Origin: Bacillus norwichensis
GTDB lineage: Bacteria; Bacillota; Bacilli; Bacillales; Bacillaceae_C
DNA: 64,000 bases
Assembly: GCF_014836955.1 (NCBI RefSeq)
Contig: NZ_JACSPV010000008.1
Location: forward strand, 96,933-160,932
Reading direction: 5' to 3'
Shown here: positions 53,556 to 63,700 of the stretch, in pieces
How positions within the stretch are numbered: the first letter of the stretch is position 1
Layout of the letters: every line of letters starts with the position of its first letter
Translations under genes and position numbers: made by a program
Notes under the pieces: model-generated
What the model was told of the DNA's origin: nothing
The model's input: the letters and a program-made list of their open reading frames with translations, nothing else
Database searches by the model: none

Positions 53556-55295
53556 GTGAAATCTAATTCGAAATTCACAACGAAGATTGTTCCTCTAGCC
53601 ATTGGTCTTATTGTCATTGTTGCAGCATGTATCGTGTGGGCGGTTCAAACAATGGATAAGGGAACCGTCATTCCATTTTCTAAGATGGAAGACACGATCA
53701 AAGCTCAAAGTGGGGAATTGGTTTCACTAAAGGAAACGTCCGATGGGACATTGTATCTTAAAACTTCAGAGGGTAAGTTTATCTCCCATGTAAGGCCGAA
53801 TAGCCAGATGGTAGAAAAGCTTGTTGAAACTTATCACGTTGATTATAAATATTCGAATGGCAGCCAAGTAGGGAATTGGGCCGTTGGAGGCTTAATTATT
53901 CTTATGGCAGGCACAGCGTTTGTTCTGCATAAGAAGGGGAAAATTGGTGTTACAGCAATGAAAAACAGCGCCTCAAAGGAAGTGCCGCTTCCTTCTATCA
54001 CTCTCGATGATGTGGGAGGGTTGCCTGAAGAAATGAAAGAGGAAATTCTTCAGACATTGGAGATTATCAAAGACCCTGGCAAGTCTGCTAAGGTAGGTGT
54101 CGAGGCACCAAAAGGAATTTTATTGTACGGGCCTCCTGGAACAGGTAAAACATTGCTTGCACAGGCAATTGCACGTGAAATTGGGGCATCTTTCTTCACA
54201 GCTTCAGGGTCCGCTTTCAACGAGCTATTTGTCGGTGTTGGAGCTTCACGTGTTCGCTCCTTATTTGAGAACGCCCGGAAGCAGAATCCAGCTGTTATTT
54301 TTATTGATGAAGTTGACGCTCTTGCTGGCAAACGTAAGGCTCATGGTGGCGAAGAAACAGAAAAAACCTTAACGGAGCTGCTTGTCCAGCTAGATGGCGG
54401 GCATGATAATGAGGGTGTTCTATTTATTGCTGCTACCAACAGGAAAGATATGCTGGATGATGCGTTTCTGCGCCCAGGCAGAATTGACTTTACATTCAAT
54501 GTTCCTCTTCCTGACACAAAAGGTCGGAGAGAAATTATCGATATCCATACAAAAGGCAGGAATCTTGCACAGGATGTTGTTGCTTCGCTGGGCACTCTTG
54601 CGGAAAGTACATCTGGTTTCTCCGGAGCCGAAATCAATTCATTGTTTGAGTCAGCCAGCAGAAGGGCTGTCCGTGAGGGAAGAGAACAAATCAGTAAGAG
54701 AGATCTCGACTATGCGATTGACCGGACGATTCTCGGCAGCACTTCCCGATCTCTTAATGATCCAGAAACGAAAAGGCGCGTAGCCATCCATGAAGCTGGA
54801 CATGCTCTCGTGCAGGCAGTCACCAAGCCGGGAACTGTAAGGAAAGCAACAATCATTCCGCGTGGTCAGGCACTTGGCTATGTGGCTCCTATCCAAAAGG
54901 AGATGCATCTATCCACAACAAGTGAACTGCTTGACCAGGTAAGTATGATTCTTGCTGGGGGTGTCGCTGAACGTCTTTATTTTGGCGAGCATAGTATTGG
55001 TGTCAGCGGTGATGTGCAGCAGGCGAAGAAGCTTTTGGAGCAAATGGTTGATACGGGAATGCTTCAAGACGGTTTTACACTTACTTTTCAGAAGCAGAAA
55101 AAAGAAGAGAAAATGCAAGAGCTCTTCAATGAAGCTTTGGAAAAAACAAAGCATATCATCAAGACATACCAAAAGGAGTATGACAGGCTTGTCGAGATGC
55201 TAATGCATAAGGAGACGCTGGATGGTTCCGAAGTTCAGGAGATCGTGAGCGCTCAAAGGAATAATCTGAAGAATGACTATGCGTATAATGCTTAG
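53556..55295 (+). CDS. FtsH-like membrane AAA+ metalloprotease (paralogue)
   Basis: 579 residues. N-terminal helix (about 10-30), a ~75-residue extracytoplasmic part and a second helix (about 105-125) place it in the membrane. The AAA+ domain has DVGGLPEEMKEEILQ, Walker A GPPGTGKT (about residue 192), Walker B VIFIDEVDALAG and SRH RPGRIDFTF. The peptidase has HEAGH (about 413) and a third ligand Asp in SGDVQQA. It is shorter than housekeeping FtsH (about 630-680) and lacks the long C-terminal tail, so it is probably a second, specialised copy. GTG start after AAGGGAGC. Confidence 0.88.
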   Translation: MKSNSKFTTKIVPLAIGLIVIVAACIVWAVQTMDKGTVIPFSKMEDTIKAQSGELVSLKETSDGTLYLKTSEGKFISHVRPNSQMVEKLVETYHVDYKYSNGSQVGNWAVGGLIILMAGTAFVLHKKGKIGVTAMKNSASKEVPLPSITLDDVGGLPEEMKEEILQTLEIIKDPGKSAKVGVEAPKGILLYGPPGTGKTLLAQAIAREIGASFFTASGSAFNELFVGVGASRVRSLFENARKQNPAVIFIDEVDALAGKRKAHGGEETEKTLTELLVQLDGGHDNEGVLFIAATNRKDMLDDAFLRPGRIDFTFNVPLPDTKGRREIIDIHTKGRNLAQDVVASLGTLAESTSGFSGAEINSLFESASRRAVREGREQISKRDLDYAIDRTILGSTSRSLNDPETKRRVAIHEAGHALVQAVTKPGTVRKATIIPRGQALGYVAPIQKEMHLSTTSELLDQVSMILAGGVAERLYFGEHSIGVSGDVQQAKKLLEQMVDTGMLQDGFTLTFQKQKKEEKMQELFNEALEKTKHIIKTYQKEYDRLVEMLMHKETLDGSEVQEIVSAQRNNLKNDYAYNA

Positions 55296-55349
55296 AAAAC
55301 CCCTCTGTTGCCAATAAAAACGGCGATAGAGGGATTTTTCGTACAAGCA

Positions 55350-55538
55350 TTAGATAATATTCCTAGGGAAAAGTATGTTTGAATTGAATCCGTTATTTTT
55401 CACCTTATCGACCTCTACAGCTTCTTCAATCCAGCTGCGTATTAAAGCGGATGGTTGGAGATTCTCTTTTTGGCAGTAGGTATAGAATTCTTCTTTTAAT
55501 TCTTTTGAAATCCGTATGTTTATTTGATGCCTTTCCAT
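55350..55538 (-). CDS. Small ribbon-helix-helix-like protein (first paralogue)
   Basis: 62 residues. HQINIRISKELKEEFYTYCQ followed by LQPSALIRSWIEEAV fits a ribbon-helix-helix (CopG/Arc) DNA-binding fold: a beta-strand, then two helices. ATG 55538 is taken with GGAGG upstream; GTG 55550 would overlap that site. A close paralogue lies at 60237 on the same strand. No toxin gene is beside it, so a toxin-antitoxin role is not evident. Confidence 0.75.
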   Translation of the reverse strand: MERHQINIRISKELKEEFYTYCQKENLQPSALIRSWIEEAVEVDKVKNNGFNSNILFPRNII

Positions 55539-55814
55539 TCTAGAATCCACCTCCAGTTCCTTATTTTGGATATAAAAGAATCATAACAGTGTCGTCTATA
55601 CAAAATCTGAAAGAGATTTTCCTTTTTTGATTCAGTTCATTTGTAATAGGTAAAATTTATTTTCATATCTAAAATTAAACTTTTTTTCCTGTCAAGCGTT
55701 TTTAGTGTTTGTAAATATATATCGAAAAATCAGCTTTATTACTTAAATAATGTTTGAATTTTTATAGAATTTGTCGAAATGTTTTTTCAAAAATGAAGGG
55801 CAATCATTGAGTAA

Positions 55815-55842
55815 ATCAGTTGTTTAGTACTAAACAACTGAT
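55815..55842. repeat. 28-bp perfect palindrome
   Basis: Arms ATCAGTTGTTTAGT and its complement meet at the centre with no spacer. It lies alone in AT-rich DNA 275 bases before the Nudix gene. It could be a dyad operator or a symmetric terminator-like stem; no T-run follows. Confidence 0.8.
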
Positions 55843-55892
55843 AAACGTAGTAAGATTTAACTATTTTAAAAATGTAGTTCCTTACTCATTCC

Positions 55893-55970
55893 ATCAAGTA
55901 TCGAATAGATGAAGCTTGATGAATAAGTTTAGTCCGTAAATCAGGGAGCAAATACGCTAAGGCGCATGAA
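55893..55970 (+). repeat. Dispersed structured repeat, copy R12 (vestige)
   Basis: Only the right part is recognisable: ATCGAAT...TGATGAAT and GGAGCAAATACGCTAAGGCGCAT, which matches the terminal hairpin of other copies with changes. Confidence 0.5.
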
Positions 55971-56116
55971 TAAAGTCCGATTAGTTATAATCAAAATTAT
56001 AACTAGCAAAAAGGGATAAAATCGACTATCTTGTTTGTTAAACAGTCAAACCAAATAATTAATTAAGATTTAATGTAATTTCATAGTAAAATACAGGTGA
56101 TAAAGGAGAGATACAT

Positions 56117-56581
56117 ATGAGCATTAGAAACTCAGCAAAAGCTATTATCATTAGTGGAGATAAAATTTTATTAACAAAAAATAGGGATGAAGAAGGGGAC
56201 TTTTATCTTTTCCCTGGCGGTGGACAAGAACAGGGAGAAACAATTCATAAGGCATTAATCAGAGAGTGTATGGAAGAAGTTGGAAAAGAAGTTGAAATCG
56301 GAGAACTGCTTCATATTCGCGAATATATTGGAAAAAATCATGAGCATTTTTCACTTGATTTTAACGTTCACCAAATTGAATTTTACTTTGTTTGTAGCCT
56401 GGTAAATGAAATGAATAATGAAAAAGCACCTACAAATCCTGATAGCTATCAAGTAGGGATTGAATGGATACATATTAATGATTTACTTCAAAATAGAATA
56501 TATCCCAAAGAACTAAGAAAATATATAATAAAGCATTTTAATAATGAGAAATCTCCAGTTTACTTAGGTGATATTAATTAA
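56117..56581 (+). CDS. Nudix hydrolase
   Basis: 154 residues. The Nudix box reads GGGQEQGETIHKALIRECMEEVGKEV, i.e. Gx5Ex7REUxEExGU with the metal-binding RECMEE core. Typical of (d)NTP- or ADP-ribose-type pyrophosphohydrolases; the substrate is not deducible. The RBS is AAAGGAGAG. Monocistronic, with a terminator at 56688. Confidence 0.9.
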   Translation: MSIRNSAKAIIISGDKILLTKNRDEEGDFYLFPGGGQEQGETIHKALIRECMEEVGKEVEIGELLHIREYIGKNHEHFSLDFNVHQIEFYFVCSLVNEMNNEKAPTNPDSYQVGIEWIHINDLLQNRIYPKELRKYIIKHFNNEKSPVYLGDIN

Positions 56582-56687
56582 AATCTATTTGAACAAAAAA
56601 GCGCAATTGTGGCGCAATGCTAGTAGAAAATGATCAATTTTTTTAAGGAAAATGCATACCCAATTCACCAGCGAACCAACTAAAAAT

Positions 56688-56731
56688 GAACGATCTTCAG
56701 TGAACTATTCACACCTGAGGATCGTTCTTTC
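56688..56731. terminator. Bidirectional terminator between Nudix gene and hybrid kinase
   Basis: GAACGATCTTCAG (56688-56700) pairs with CTGAGGATCGTTC (56715-56727), with T-rich tails on both strands. Confidence 0.82.
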
Positions 56732-56812
56732 TTGATTATTTTTTTATAAAAAGCCTTTACTTTGACTTGCCGTTTTCACGAGAATGAGTTTTGAAGGACA
56801 GATGAATATGAT

Positions 56813-59800
56813 TCACTTAGTTACTAATCGAACCTTATTTTTCACAATAAAAGATACTTTTGTACCATGTCCAGGCGTACTTTCGATTTCAAGGCCTGTT
56901 CCAAAGTGTCGTTTTAACCGCAAGTTGGTATTAATTAGCCCGACTCCAGACTTACTGCCCGCCCTTGTCTCCTTGATTCGCAATATTGTGTCCTTATCCA
57001 TACCTGTTCCGTCATCTTCTACAGAGATTTCAGTGTACGTTTCACGAACTGAAACTCGAATGAAAATCTGACCTCCGTGAATACGTTTCATAATACCGTG
57101 CCGAATTGCATTTTCGACCAAGGGCTGGATTGTAAGGAATGGAATTCTTAGATCTTCACATTCATCAATCTCCCAAATCACTTGGAGGCGGTTTTCGTAT
57201 CTTACTTGTTCAATATATAGATAAGAACGTACTACGCTAAGTTCTTCTTCAATAGGTATTAGCTCATCCATATTTTGAAATTTAAATTTATGCCTCAAAA
57301 AATGACTGAATTCTTCAAGCAGATTACGCATTTTATCCAAGTCAATATCACTTAGAGCAATTACCGCGTTTAAAGTATTGAAAAGAAAATGAGGCTGAAT
57401 CTGAGCTTGGAGCCATGCAGCTTCTAACTGCAGTTGCTCTTGAACGACCTTTTTGATTGTCGTCAATCCTTCGATTCTAGATCTTATTTCTAATGCTTCG
57501 ACAGGTTTTTTTACGTAGTCGTTTGCTCCGGCCAGGAAACCGCTTTGGATATCTCTTGGTTCGCTTCTTGCTGTAAGCAATAAAATGGGGAGTTCAGTAA
57601 GTGAATACCGCTCACGAATCAGTCGGGTGAGTTCATACCCAGACATTTGAGGCATCATAATGTCCGAGATAACCAGATCCCATTCCTTTTTATCTAGTAA
57701 CGCCAAAGCTTCTTTGCCGCTTGTGACTGTGGTGACTTCGTATTTTTCAGGAGGCAATATAGTCTCAAGCACTTGAAGATTAACCGGATCATCATCAACA
57801 ACTAATACAGCAGAGCGACAACAATCCTCTTCCTCTGAAACCTGTCGCTCAAACATTGACGGAGTTTGGACTTCTTCCAAGCTGAGTGTGCTTTTTTCCT
57901 GAGCATGAACAATCTCTGGCGAAATTGCTGGTGATGGAACATGACCGAAGTTCTCTCCCATTTCTTTTGAATTTGCCAAACCAAGGGAAAATGTAAATTC
58001 AGATCCCTCTCCCAGAACTGATGATACTTCTAAACTCCCACCATGAAGTTCGACCAATTGCTTAGTGATACTTAACCCTAATCCAAATCCGCTTTCGATC
58101 ATCGTCTCTTTTGAATTCGCTTGTTCATAGGGCTTAAACAGGCGTTTACGCATGTTGTCATCCATTCCGATACCGGTATCTGTGATAACAATGAAGGCAT
58201 TTTTATTTTTTGCAAAAGCCCGTATTGTAATTTTTCCATCATTTGTATATTTAACAGCATTATGGAGTAAATTGAAGAGGATTTGGATTAATCGGTTCTC
58301 ATCAGCAATTACTGGTGGGAAATCATTCGGAATTTGATTGATCATCTTTAGGGATTTTGCCTCCCCTATAAAACGAAGCATATCCAGAACCCCTTCAACG
58401 ATGTGTTGGACCTTAATCGGTTTTTTCACTAGAATTGGATTTCCTTGCTGAAGGCTTCTAACTTCAAGTAAATCATTTAATAATAGAGTCATTCTACGTC
58501 CAACTGATAGAATTGTTTCGAGCTCTTTCACACTTCGGTCTTGTAGAGAATCCCGTTCTCTTTCCAAAATAGATTGTGACATGTTCAACATACCATGAAG
58601 CGGATTTTTAAACTCATGTGAAGTAGTGGCCAAAAATTGATCTTTGTGGTCATTCATCCTCTGTAATGTTGACGCCAGTTCCTTTGTTTCAGTATGTATT
58701 TTAAAGTAATCTTTGAACCAAATAGATGCAAAGCATCCAATGGAAATAAATAAATCAAAAGGATAATAGGCAACACTGATCCCACTTTCTCTCCAAAGGA
58801 TAAGCCAGGTGAAGTGATGACCGAGAGCCGCTAGAGAAAGGAGCAGCAAGAGATTGCCTTCTATATCTCGAATAAGTTTGTTCAAAATCGCAATCAACAT
58901 AATGACTGTAGTAATGCCAGCCATCAGGAAATAAATCGGAAAAATCGTAATGATTTGGGCAGGACTTAAAAATAATGTAATTCCAGCCGTACACCAAATG
59001 AGGATAGAATAAATCGGAAAAATTCTCCGCCAATAGGGAAGCAGGCGATGATCCGTACATTCCAATAAGGCATAACATACGATTGGTATCAGCACATTTG
59101 CCAATCGAAAATCCCATTCATATCCTACATAGAACATTTGATGAAATAATTTTTCATTGTTACTTATTAAATTCATCAATGCTATCCCTAAAGTAAGCAC
59201 TGAGAAATGTAGCAGTTTTTTGTCCTTGTTTCCCAGAAAAAATAAAATAATTGCATAAACAGAATGTACAAGAAAAATAGTGGCAGCCAAAATCTGCATA
59301 GATGAAGAAAACTTTACTTCCTTGGCAATGGCTTCTTCAGAACCAAATTTAATTGAACGGACGACCCCGCTTCCCCGAATATCTTTATAATTGGCTGCCT
59401 GAATAATGATATCAATAACTCCATGTTCATCTGCTGTAAAAGTAGTTGAATAAGGCAGATTTTTTGCGACGGATTCATTTTTGCTTTTTGCGACTTCCCC
59501 CGATTTTGCTAAAAGTCGCCCGTTGACATAGACTTCTGAAGAACTTCGCACACTTGGTATTTGAATACTATAGTTCGCATCCTTCTTCGGATTTACATAA
59601 AGAAGTAAGCGGTAGGAAGCAAATCCAAAGGGAGTTGGCTCCTTAGCGTTTAAAGCTTTATTCCATTTTCCAGGAACTTCGATGAGTCCTGGTACTTTAG
59701 TTTCTAGTTTGCGCTGAGTTTCCTCTTCTATTAAAAATTGGGAGGGGTAGAACTCCCATTCTCCATCCAATAAGAGGATTTCACCTTTCTCAACATCCCA

Positions 59801-59935
59801 GTTGCGTATATCTAAATGCCCGTTTCTAATCGGTACTTGCTTATGATTGCTCAAGGTTTCAGCCCAGAAAATGCGAAAGCTGGATAAACTAACTAGAAAT
59901 ATTCCCAGAATTAAAAAAATATATCTTAATTTCAT
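56813..59935 (-). CDS. 7TMR-DISM hybrid sensor with two kinase modules and a receiver
   Basis: 1040 residues. A signal-anchor helix is followed by an extracytoplasmic 7TMR-DISM-type jelly-roll (about 40-180) and seven membrane helices (about 200-400). HisKA has SHEFKNPLHGMLN (~440) and HATPase_c has FNLLHNAVKYTNDG and GFGLGLSI. A receiver follows (phospho-Asp in DLVISDIMMPQMSG, ~755). A second, LytS-type kinase unit with IQPHFLFNTLNAVI and HATPase_c (VENAIRHGI, VGLINTNLRL) closes it. ATG 59935 begins the signal helix; ATG 59974 is an alternative. No response regulator gene is adjacent. It could sense a carbohydrate-like ligand and signal to a LytR- or NarL-type regulator elsewhere. Confidence 0.88.
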   Translation of the reverse strand: MKLRYIFLILGIFLVSLSSFRIFWAETLSNHKQVPIRNGHLDIRNWDVEKGEILLLDGEWEFYPSQFLIEEETQRKLETKVPGLIEVPGKWNKALNAKEPTPFGFASYRLLLYVNPKKDANYSIQIPSVRSSSEVYVNGRLLAKSGEVAKSKNESVAKNLPYSTTFTADEHGVIDIIIQAANYKDIRGSGVVRSIKFGSEEAIAKEVKFSSSMQILAATIFLVHSVYAIILFFLGNKDKKLLHFSVLTLGIALMNLISNNEKLFHQMFYVGYEWDFRLANVLIPIVCYALLECTDHRLLPYWRRIFPIYSILIWCTAGITLFLSPAQIITIFPIYFLMAGITTVIMLIAILNKLIRDIEGNLLLLLSLAALGHHFTWLILWRESGISVAYYPFDLFISIGCFASIWFKDYFKIHTETKELASTLQRMNDHKDQFLATTSHEFKNPLHGMLNMSQSILERERDSLQDRSVKELETILSVGRRMTLLLNDLLEVRSLQQGNPILVKKPIKVQHIVEGVLDMLRFIGEAKSLKMINQIPNDFPPVIADENRLIQILFNLLHNAVKYTNDGKITIRAFAKNKNAFIVITDTGIGMDDNMRKRLFKPYEQANSKETMIESGFGLGLSITKQLVELHGGSLEVSSVLGEGSEFTFSLGLANSKEMGENFGHVPSPAISPEIVHAQEKSTLSLEEVQTPSMFERQVSEEEDCCRSAVLVVDDDPVNLQVLETILPPEKYEVTTVTSGKEALALLDKKEWDLVISDIMMPQMSGYELTRLIRERYSLTELPILLLTARSEPRDIQSGFLAGANDYVKKPVEALEIRSRIEGLTTIKKVVQEQLQLEAAWLQAQIQPHFLFNTLNAVIALSDIDLDKMRNLLEEFSHFLRHKFKFQNMDELIPIEEELSVVRSYLYIEQVRYENRLQVIWEIDECEDLRIPFLTIQPLVENAIRHGIMKRIHGGQIFIRVSVRETYTEISVEDDGTGMDKDTILRIKETRAGSKSGVGLINTNLRLKRHFGTGLEIESTPGHGTKVSFIVKNKVRLVTK

Positions 59936-60236
59936 TAGAGTTGTTGGCTGCTTGTTGCCAACTCCTCCTTTCATCTTGTTAAATCTTTAAGTCTATTATA
60001 ACAGTGAACTCTAACGCTGTGTTAAAGAGCATAATGAACATTTCTTTCAAATGATGGACTTCTAGAAAAAGAAAAAAGTGGATGAAAGATAGATTGAAAC
60101 TAGTGGATTTTAGTAGAGATTGTGACAACACCGCGCGAAATCAAAGTTTCTGAATTTGATTTCACGTGTTTGTTTTTACAAAAAGAAAAATCCCTGTGAA
60201 GGGATTTGAAAAAGGTACAGTAATTTTCAACAAAAA
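59936..60236. other. Intergenic region with an orphan hairpin
   Basis: GAAATCAAA and TTTGATTTC (around 60139-60165) form a stem followed by T-rich sequence, reading as a plus-strand terminator although no plus-strand gene ends nearby. A second hairpin, AATCCC/GGGATT (60188-60209), terminates the small minus-strand gene at 60237. Confidence 0.5.
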
Positions 60237-60401
60237 TTACTTCAGATTCAAGTGATTGTTTTTCATTCTGTCTGTTTCAACAGTCGTCTTGATCCAATCG
60301 CGTATTAATCTTGAAGGCTTTAGATGATCCTTCTTACAGTATGAATAAAATTCTTCTTTTAGTTCTTTTGATATCCGTATATTGATTTGTTCCCTTTTCA
60401 T
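60237..60401 (-). CDS. Small ribbon-helix-helix-like protein (second paralogue)
   Basis: 54 residues, start ATG 60401 after GAGAGGAT. EQINIRISKELKEEFYSYCK then LKPSRLIRDWIKTTVE is nearly the same as the protein at 55350 (QINIRISKELKEEFYTYC...LIRSWIEEAVE), identical in the strand-helix core. A ribbon-helix-helix DNA-binding protein is likely. It lies between the hybrid sensor and the adhesin gene and is divergent from the adhesin, so it may regulate it; that is inference. Confidence 0.75.
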   Translation of the reverse strand: MKREQINIRISKELKEEFYSYCKKDHLKPSRLIRDWIKTTVETDRMKNNHLNLK

Positions 60402-60796
60402 ACAATCCTCTCCTGCATTAACCAGATTCTTTTAATAAAATCATAGCACTTTCGTCTTTACATTTTCTGAAACAGAATACAGTTGAATCTCTGCAAACCT
60501 TTTCTAAATTGGAAACTCCAAAAAGAAAATTCGACAAAAACCGACATAAATAGAATGGAAATCAACAGTTTTTTATAAATGAAAGCGCCATTTTTGTTAA
60601 AAAGTACTTTTGTAAGTTCAGATGTACAGATTTTGTTCAGTTTATCAGTTCATAATACCTATTTGTTGAGAAAATGTTGAGTTTGAAAAAGATACTTTTA
60701 AAAAATTTGATAACTAATAGGTCAAAGGGAGGGATTATTGATCAGCAGTTTGATGAATAAAGGGCACTGTAAAAAAAATGAGAGGAGAATGTTTAA
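60402..60796. other. Adhesin-gene upstream region
   Basis: AT-rich, divergent promoter region between the RHH gene and the adhesin. TTGTTGAG...GATAAC patterns are seen, but no promoter could be fixed with confidence. No small gene or strong hairpin seen. Confidence 0.35.
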
Positions 60797-63700
60797 ATGA
60801 GAAGAAAGATTAGTTTAATCACTTTTATACTTGTACTGGTCACACATACTGTCTTAAGTTCTTCCATCCCGCTTACGGCAGTAGCTAAAGAACTAGAACA
60901 AAGTATTTTTGCAGATGTGACGATAACAGATGAACAAGGAACTGTTGTAGACGCAGACCAAAATCCAGATAATCAGCTGAACAAAGATGAGCAGGTGAAT
61001 TTGAATTTCAATTGGTCTTTAGCGGAGATGGAAGTGAGTGAAGGAGACACATATTCGTATATGCTGCCTTCGGAAGTGATTCCAAAAGCACAAGACGAAA
61101 AGCTGTTGACATCTGGCAATGAAGAAATCGGTACTTACAATGTTTCCGCTGATGGATATGTAATATTTACTTTTAATGAGAAAGCAGATGCGAATGCCGA
61201 AGGTACGTTGACACTTCAAGTCAATTTTAATGGGGACGTCATAGATTCTGATGAAAAAGTAGCGATTCCTTTTACCTTGAATCAACAAGAAAAAGTTATT
61301 CATGTGTCTTTCGAGACAGATGATCAATCAGAATCAGAGGATTCTCAATTGGAAGATGCGCCGGACTCGGAGGCAGAAGTAACTGAGGAAGACGTGTCAA
61401 AAGCTGAGACAGAAGGAAGATCAGCGGAAGAAACGTCCATTAAAGAAAAGAAATCGGATGCTCAGATGCAAGTGTTAAATGATGAGGAGAAACGTGCTCC
61501 GAAGCGAATTGAAGAAAACATTATCGTAGATGGATCACTCATTTTAAAAAAAGCTGATGAGTCAGCGATTCAAGATGGAGAAATGATTGATTCAGAGGAA
61601 AATTTAAGAGTAGAATTTGATTGGGCATTACCTAATAATCATGAGTATATCGCAGGTGATACATTCGAGTTACAATTACCTGAACAACTGGCTATTTATA
61701 ATGAGATCAGTAATGTGTTAACAGATGGAGAAACGGAATTTGGAACATATAAAGTCAGCTTGGATGGCAAGGTCCTATTCACTTTTAATGAAAATATCGA
61801 AAAGGTACCGAATGTTAACGGCCATTTCTATGTACAAACAGAATTGAACAAACAGAAAATCACAACGACGGAAAATATTCTGGAATTTAAAGTGAATGAT
61901 GAAATAATCACAAAAATCCCAGTAAATGTAAAACCGGAGAAAGGTCAAGCGATTGGAAAATCAGGGCAACCGGTTGGCGGATCTTTTAATGCAGCGGAAA
62001 TTGAGTGGACTGTGATTGTGAACACCACTAGAGACTCATTAGAAAATGCTATCATTCAAGATCCAATATTAGCAGGTCAGGATTTAATCACTGATTCTAT
62101 CGTTTTGAAGGAAGTAGAAGTAGATTTAAAAGGAAATATTATAAGAGAAAAAGACAGTGTAGTAGAGTTTAAGAATAATTCAAGTAATGAAAAGCTAGAA
62201 TTAGAACTTGGAGATACAAATAAATCATACAAACTAACCTTTAGAACCAAAATCAAAGAAGATGAAAAAGATAAAGAAGGCACAACTTCATATTCTAATA
62301 CAGCAAAGCTTATTTCGGATAATAAAGACAATGCTGAAGCTGGATCATCTGTATCCATTTCCCGACCGAAATCGCTTGAGAAAACATCAAGTTCATTTAA
62401 CAAAAATGATCGTTCCGTCGAGTGGACTGTTAAGGCGAATTTTAATGAAAAAGCCTTAAAAGCAGGCGAGATGATTACAGATGAATTCACATTTACAGTT
62501 GGGGATAAAACTTTAGATAATATTTTTGAGATTAAAAATATCGAAATTCAACAAGTAGACTCTTTCAACAAAGATGGTTCAGTGGGAACCACCTCAATTG
62601 CTCCAGAGGATTTATTCGACATAAACATAGCTGGAAATAAAGTGACGTATACATTAAAGAAAGATACCAACAAAGCTTTTATTTTCAAATATAAAACAGT
62701 AGCTAAAGATGGGGCTTATATTACAAATGATGGAAAAATAACGAATAAAGTCCTATTAAATGGAAAAAAAGCGGAAAGCAGTCAAGGTGTCTACCAGCAA
62801 GTTGGTAGAAAAGGTCATGGTGAGATCAATTATAAAGACCAAACGATTGACTGGACTATTATTGTAAACACAGATAAACAGAATTTGAGCAACTTCATTT
62901 TAACAGATGATTTTTCAGGGTCTGGTCAAAAACTAGTAGAAAACTCCATTAAAATTACCCCTGCAAAAGATGGTGTGGTACCTACTGTAGATGCGGCCAA
63001 AGAAGGTTTTGAGATTAACTTTGGAGATATTACCGAAGCTTATACTATCACGTACCAGACTAAGTTTACGTATGATTTTGGCGATACGGAAAAGAAGCCA
63101 AACTTTACGAATGGTTTACACTTGTCCTATAAAACAAGTGACGGGGAAGACTACGAACTTGAAATTGGAGATAAAGTGGATCCAAGTCTCCAAACGAAAA
63201 ATAATGGTGTCAAGAACGGTTCAGTAGATAATGAAACAAAAGAAATTACTTGGACTGTTGATGTGAACTACAACCAGTTAAGCCTTGAAGATGCAAAGTT
63301 TATTGATAAGATTGCTGACAACCAATCATTGGTAGATGGTTCGATTCAAATTTTTAAAACGTCTATCGGAGAAAAAGGCGGAGTAACAGTAGGAGACGAT
63401 GTAACAGAAAACTTCGCAATGACTACGGATAACGATGAAATTAAAATTGATTTAGGAAAAATTGACCAAAGCTATCGGATCGTATTTAAAACTGTCGATA
63501 AAGACGGCATCTATAACAGTAATGAAAAATATGAAAATACAGCTCAATTTATCCCACGTGAAGGGGAAGAACATAACCTAAAAGCACATGTTCAGTTGCC
63601 ACATCAAGGAGAGTTTATCGGAAAACAAGGTGTGCACAATAAAGAGGATTGGACGATTGATTGGGAAATCATCGTTAATAAATCAAAGTCTAAGCTAAAG

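Noticed and set aside
54050..55203. Multiple frames on both strands across the FtsH-like gene
   Set aside because: Shadows of a well-supported AAA+ protease reading frame.
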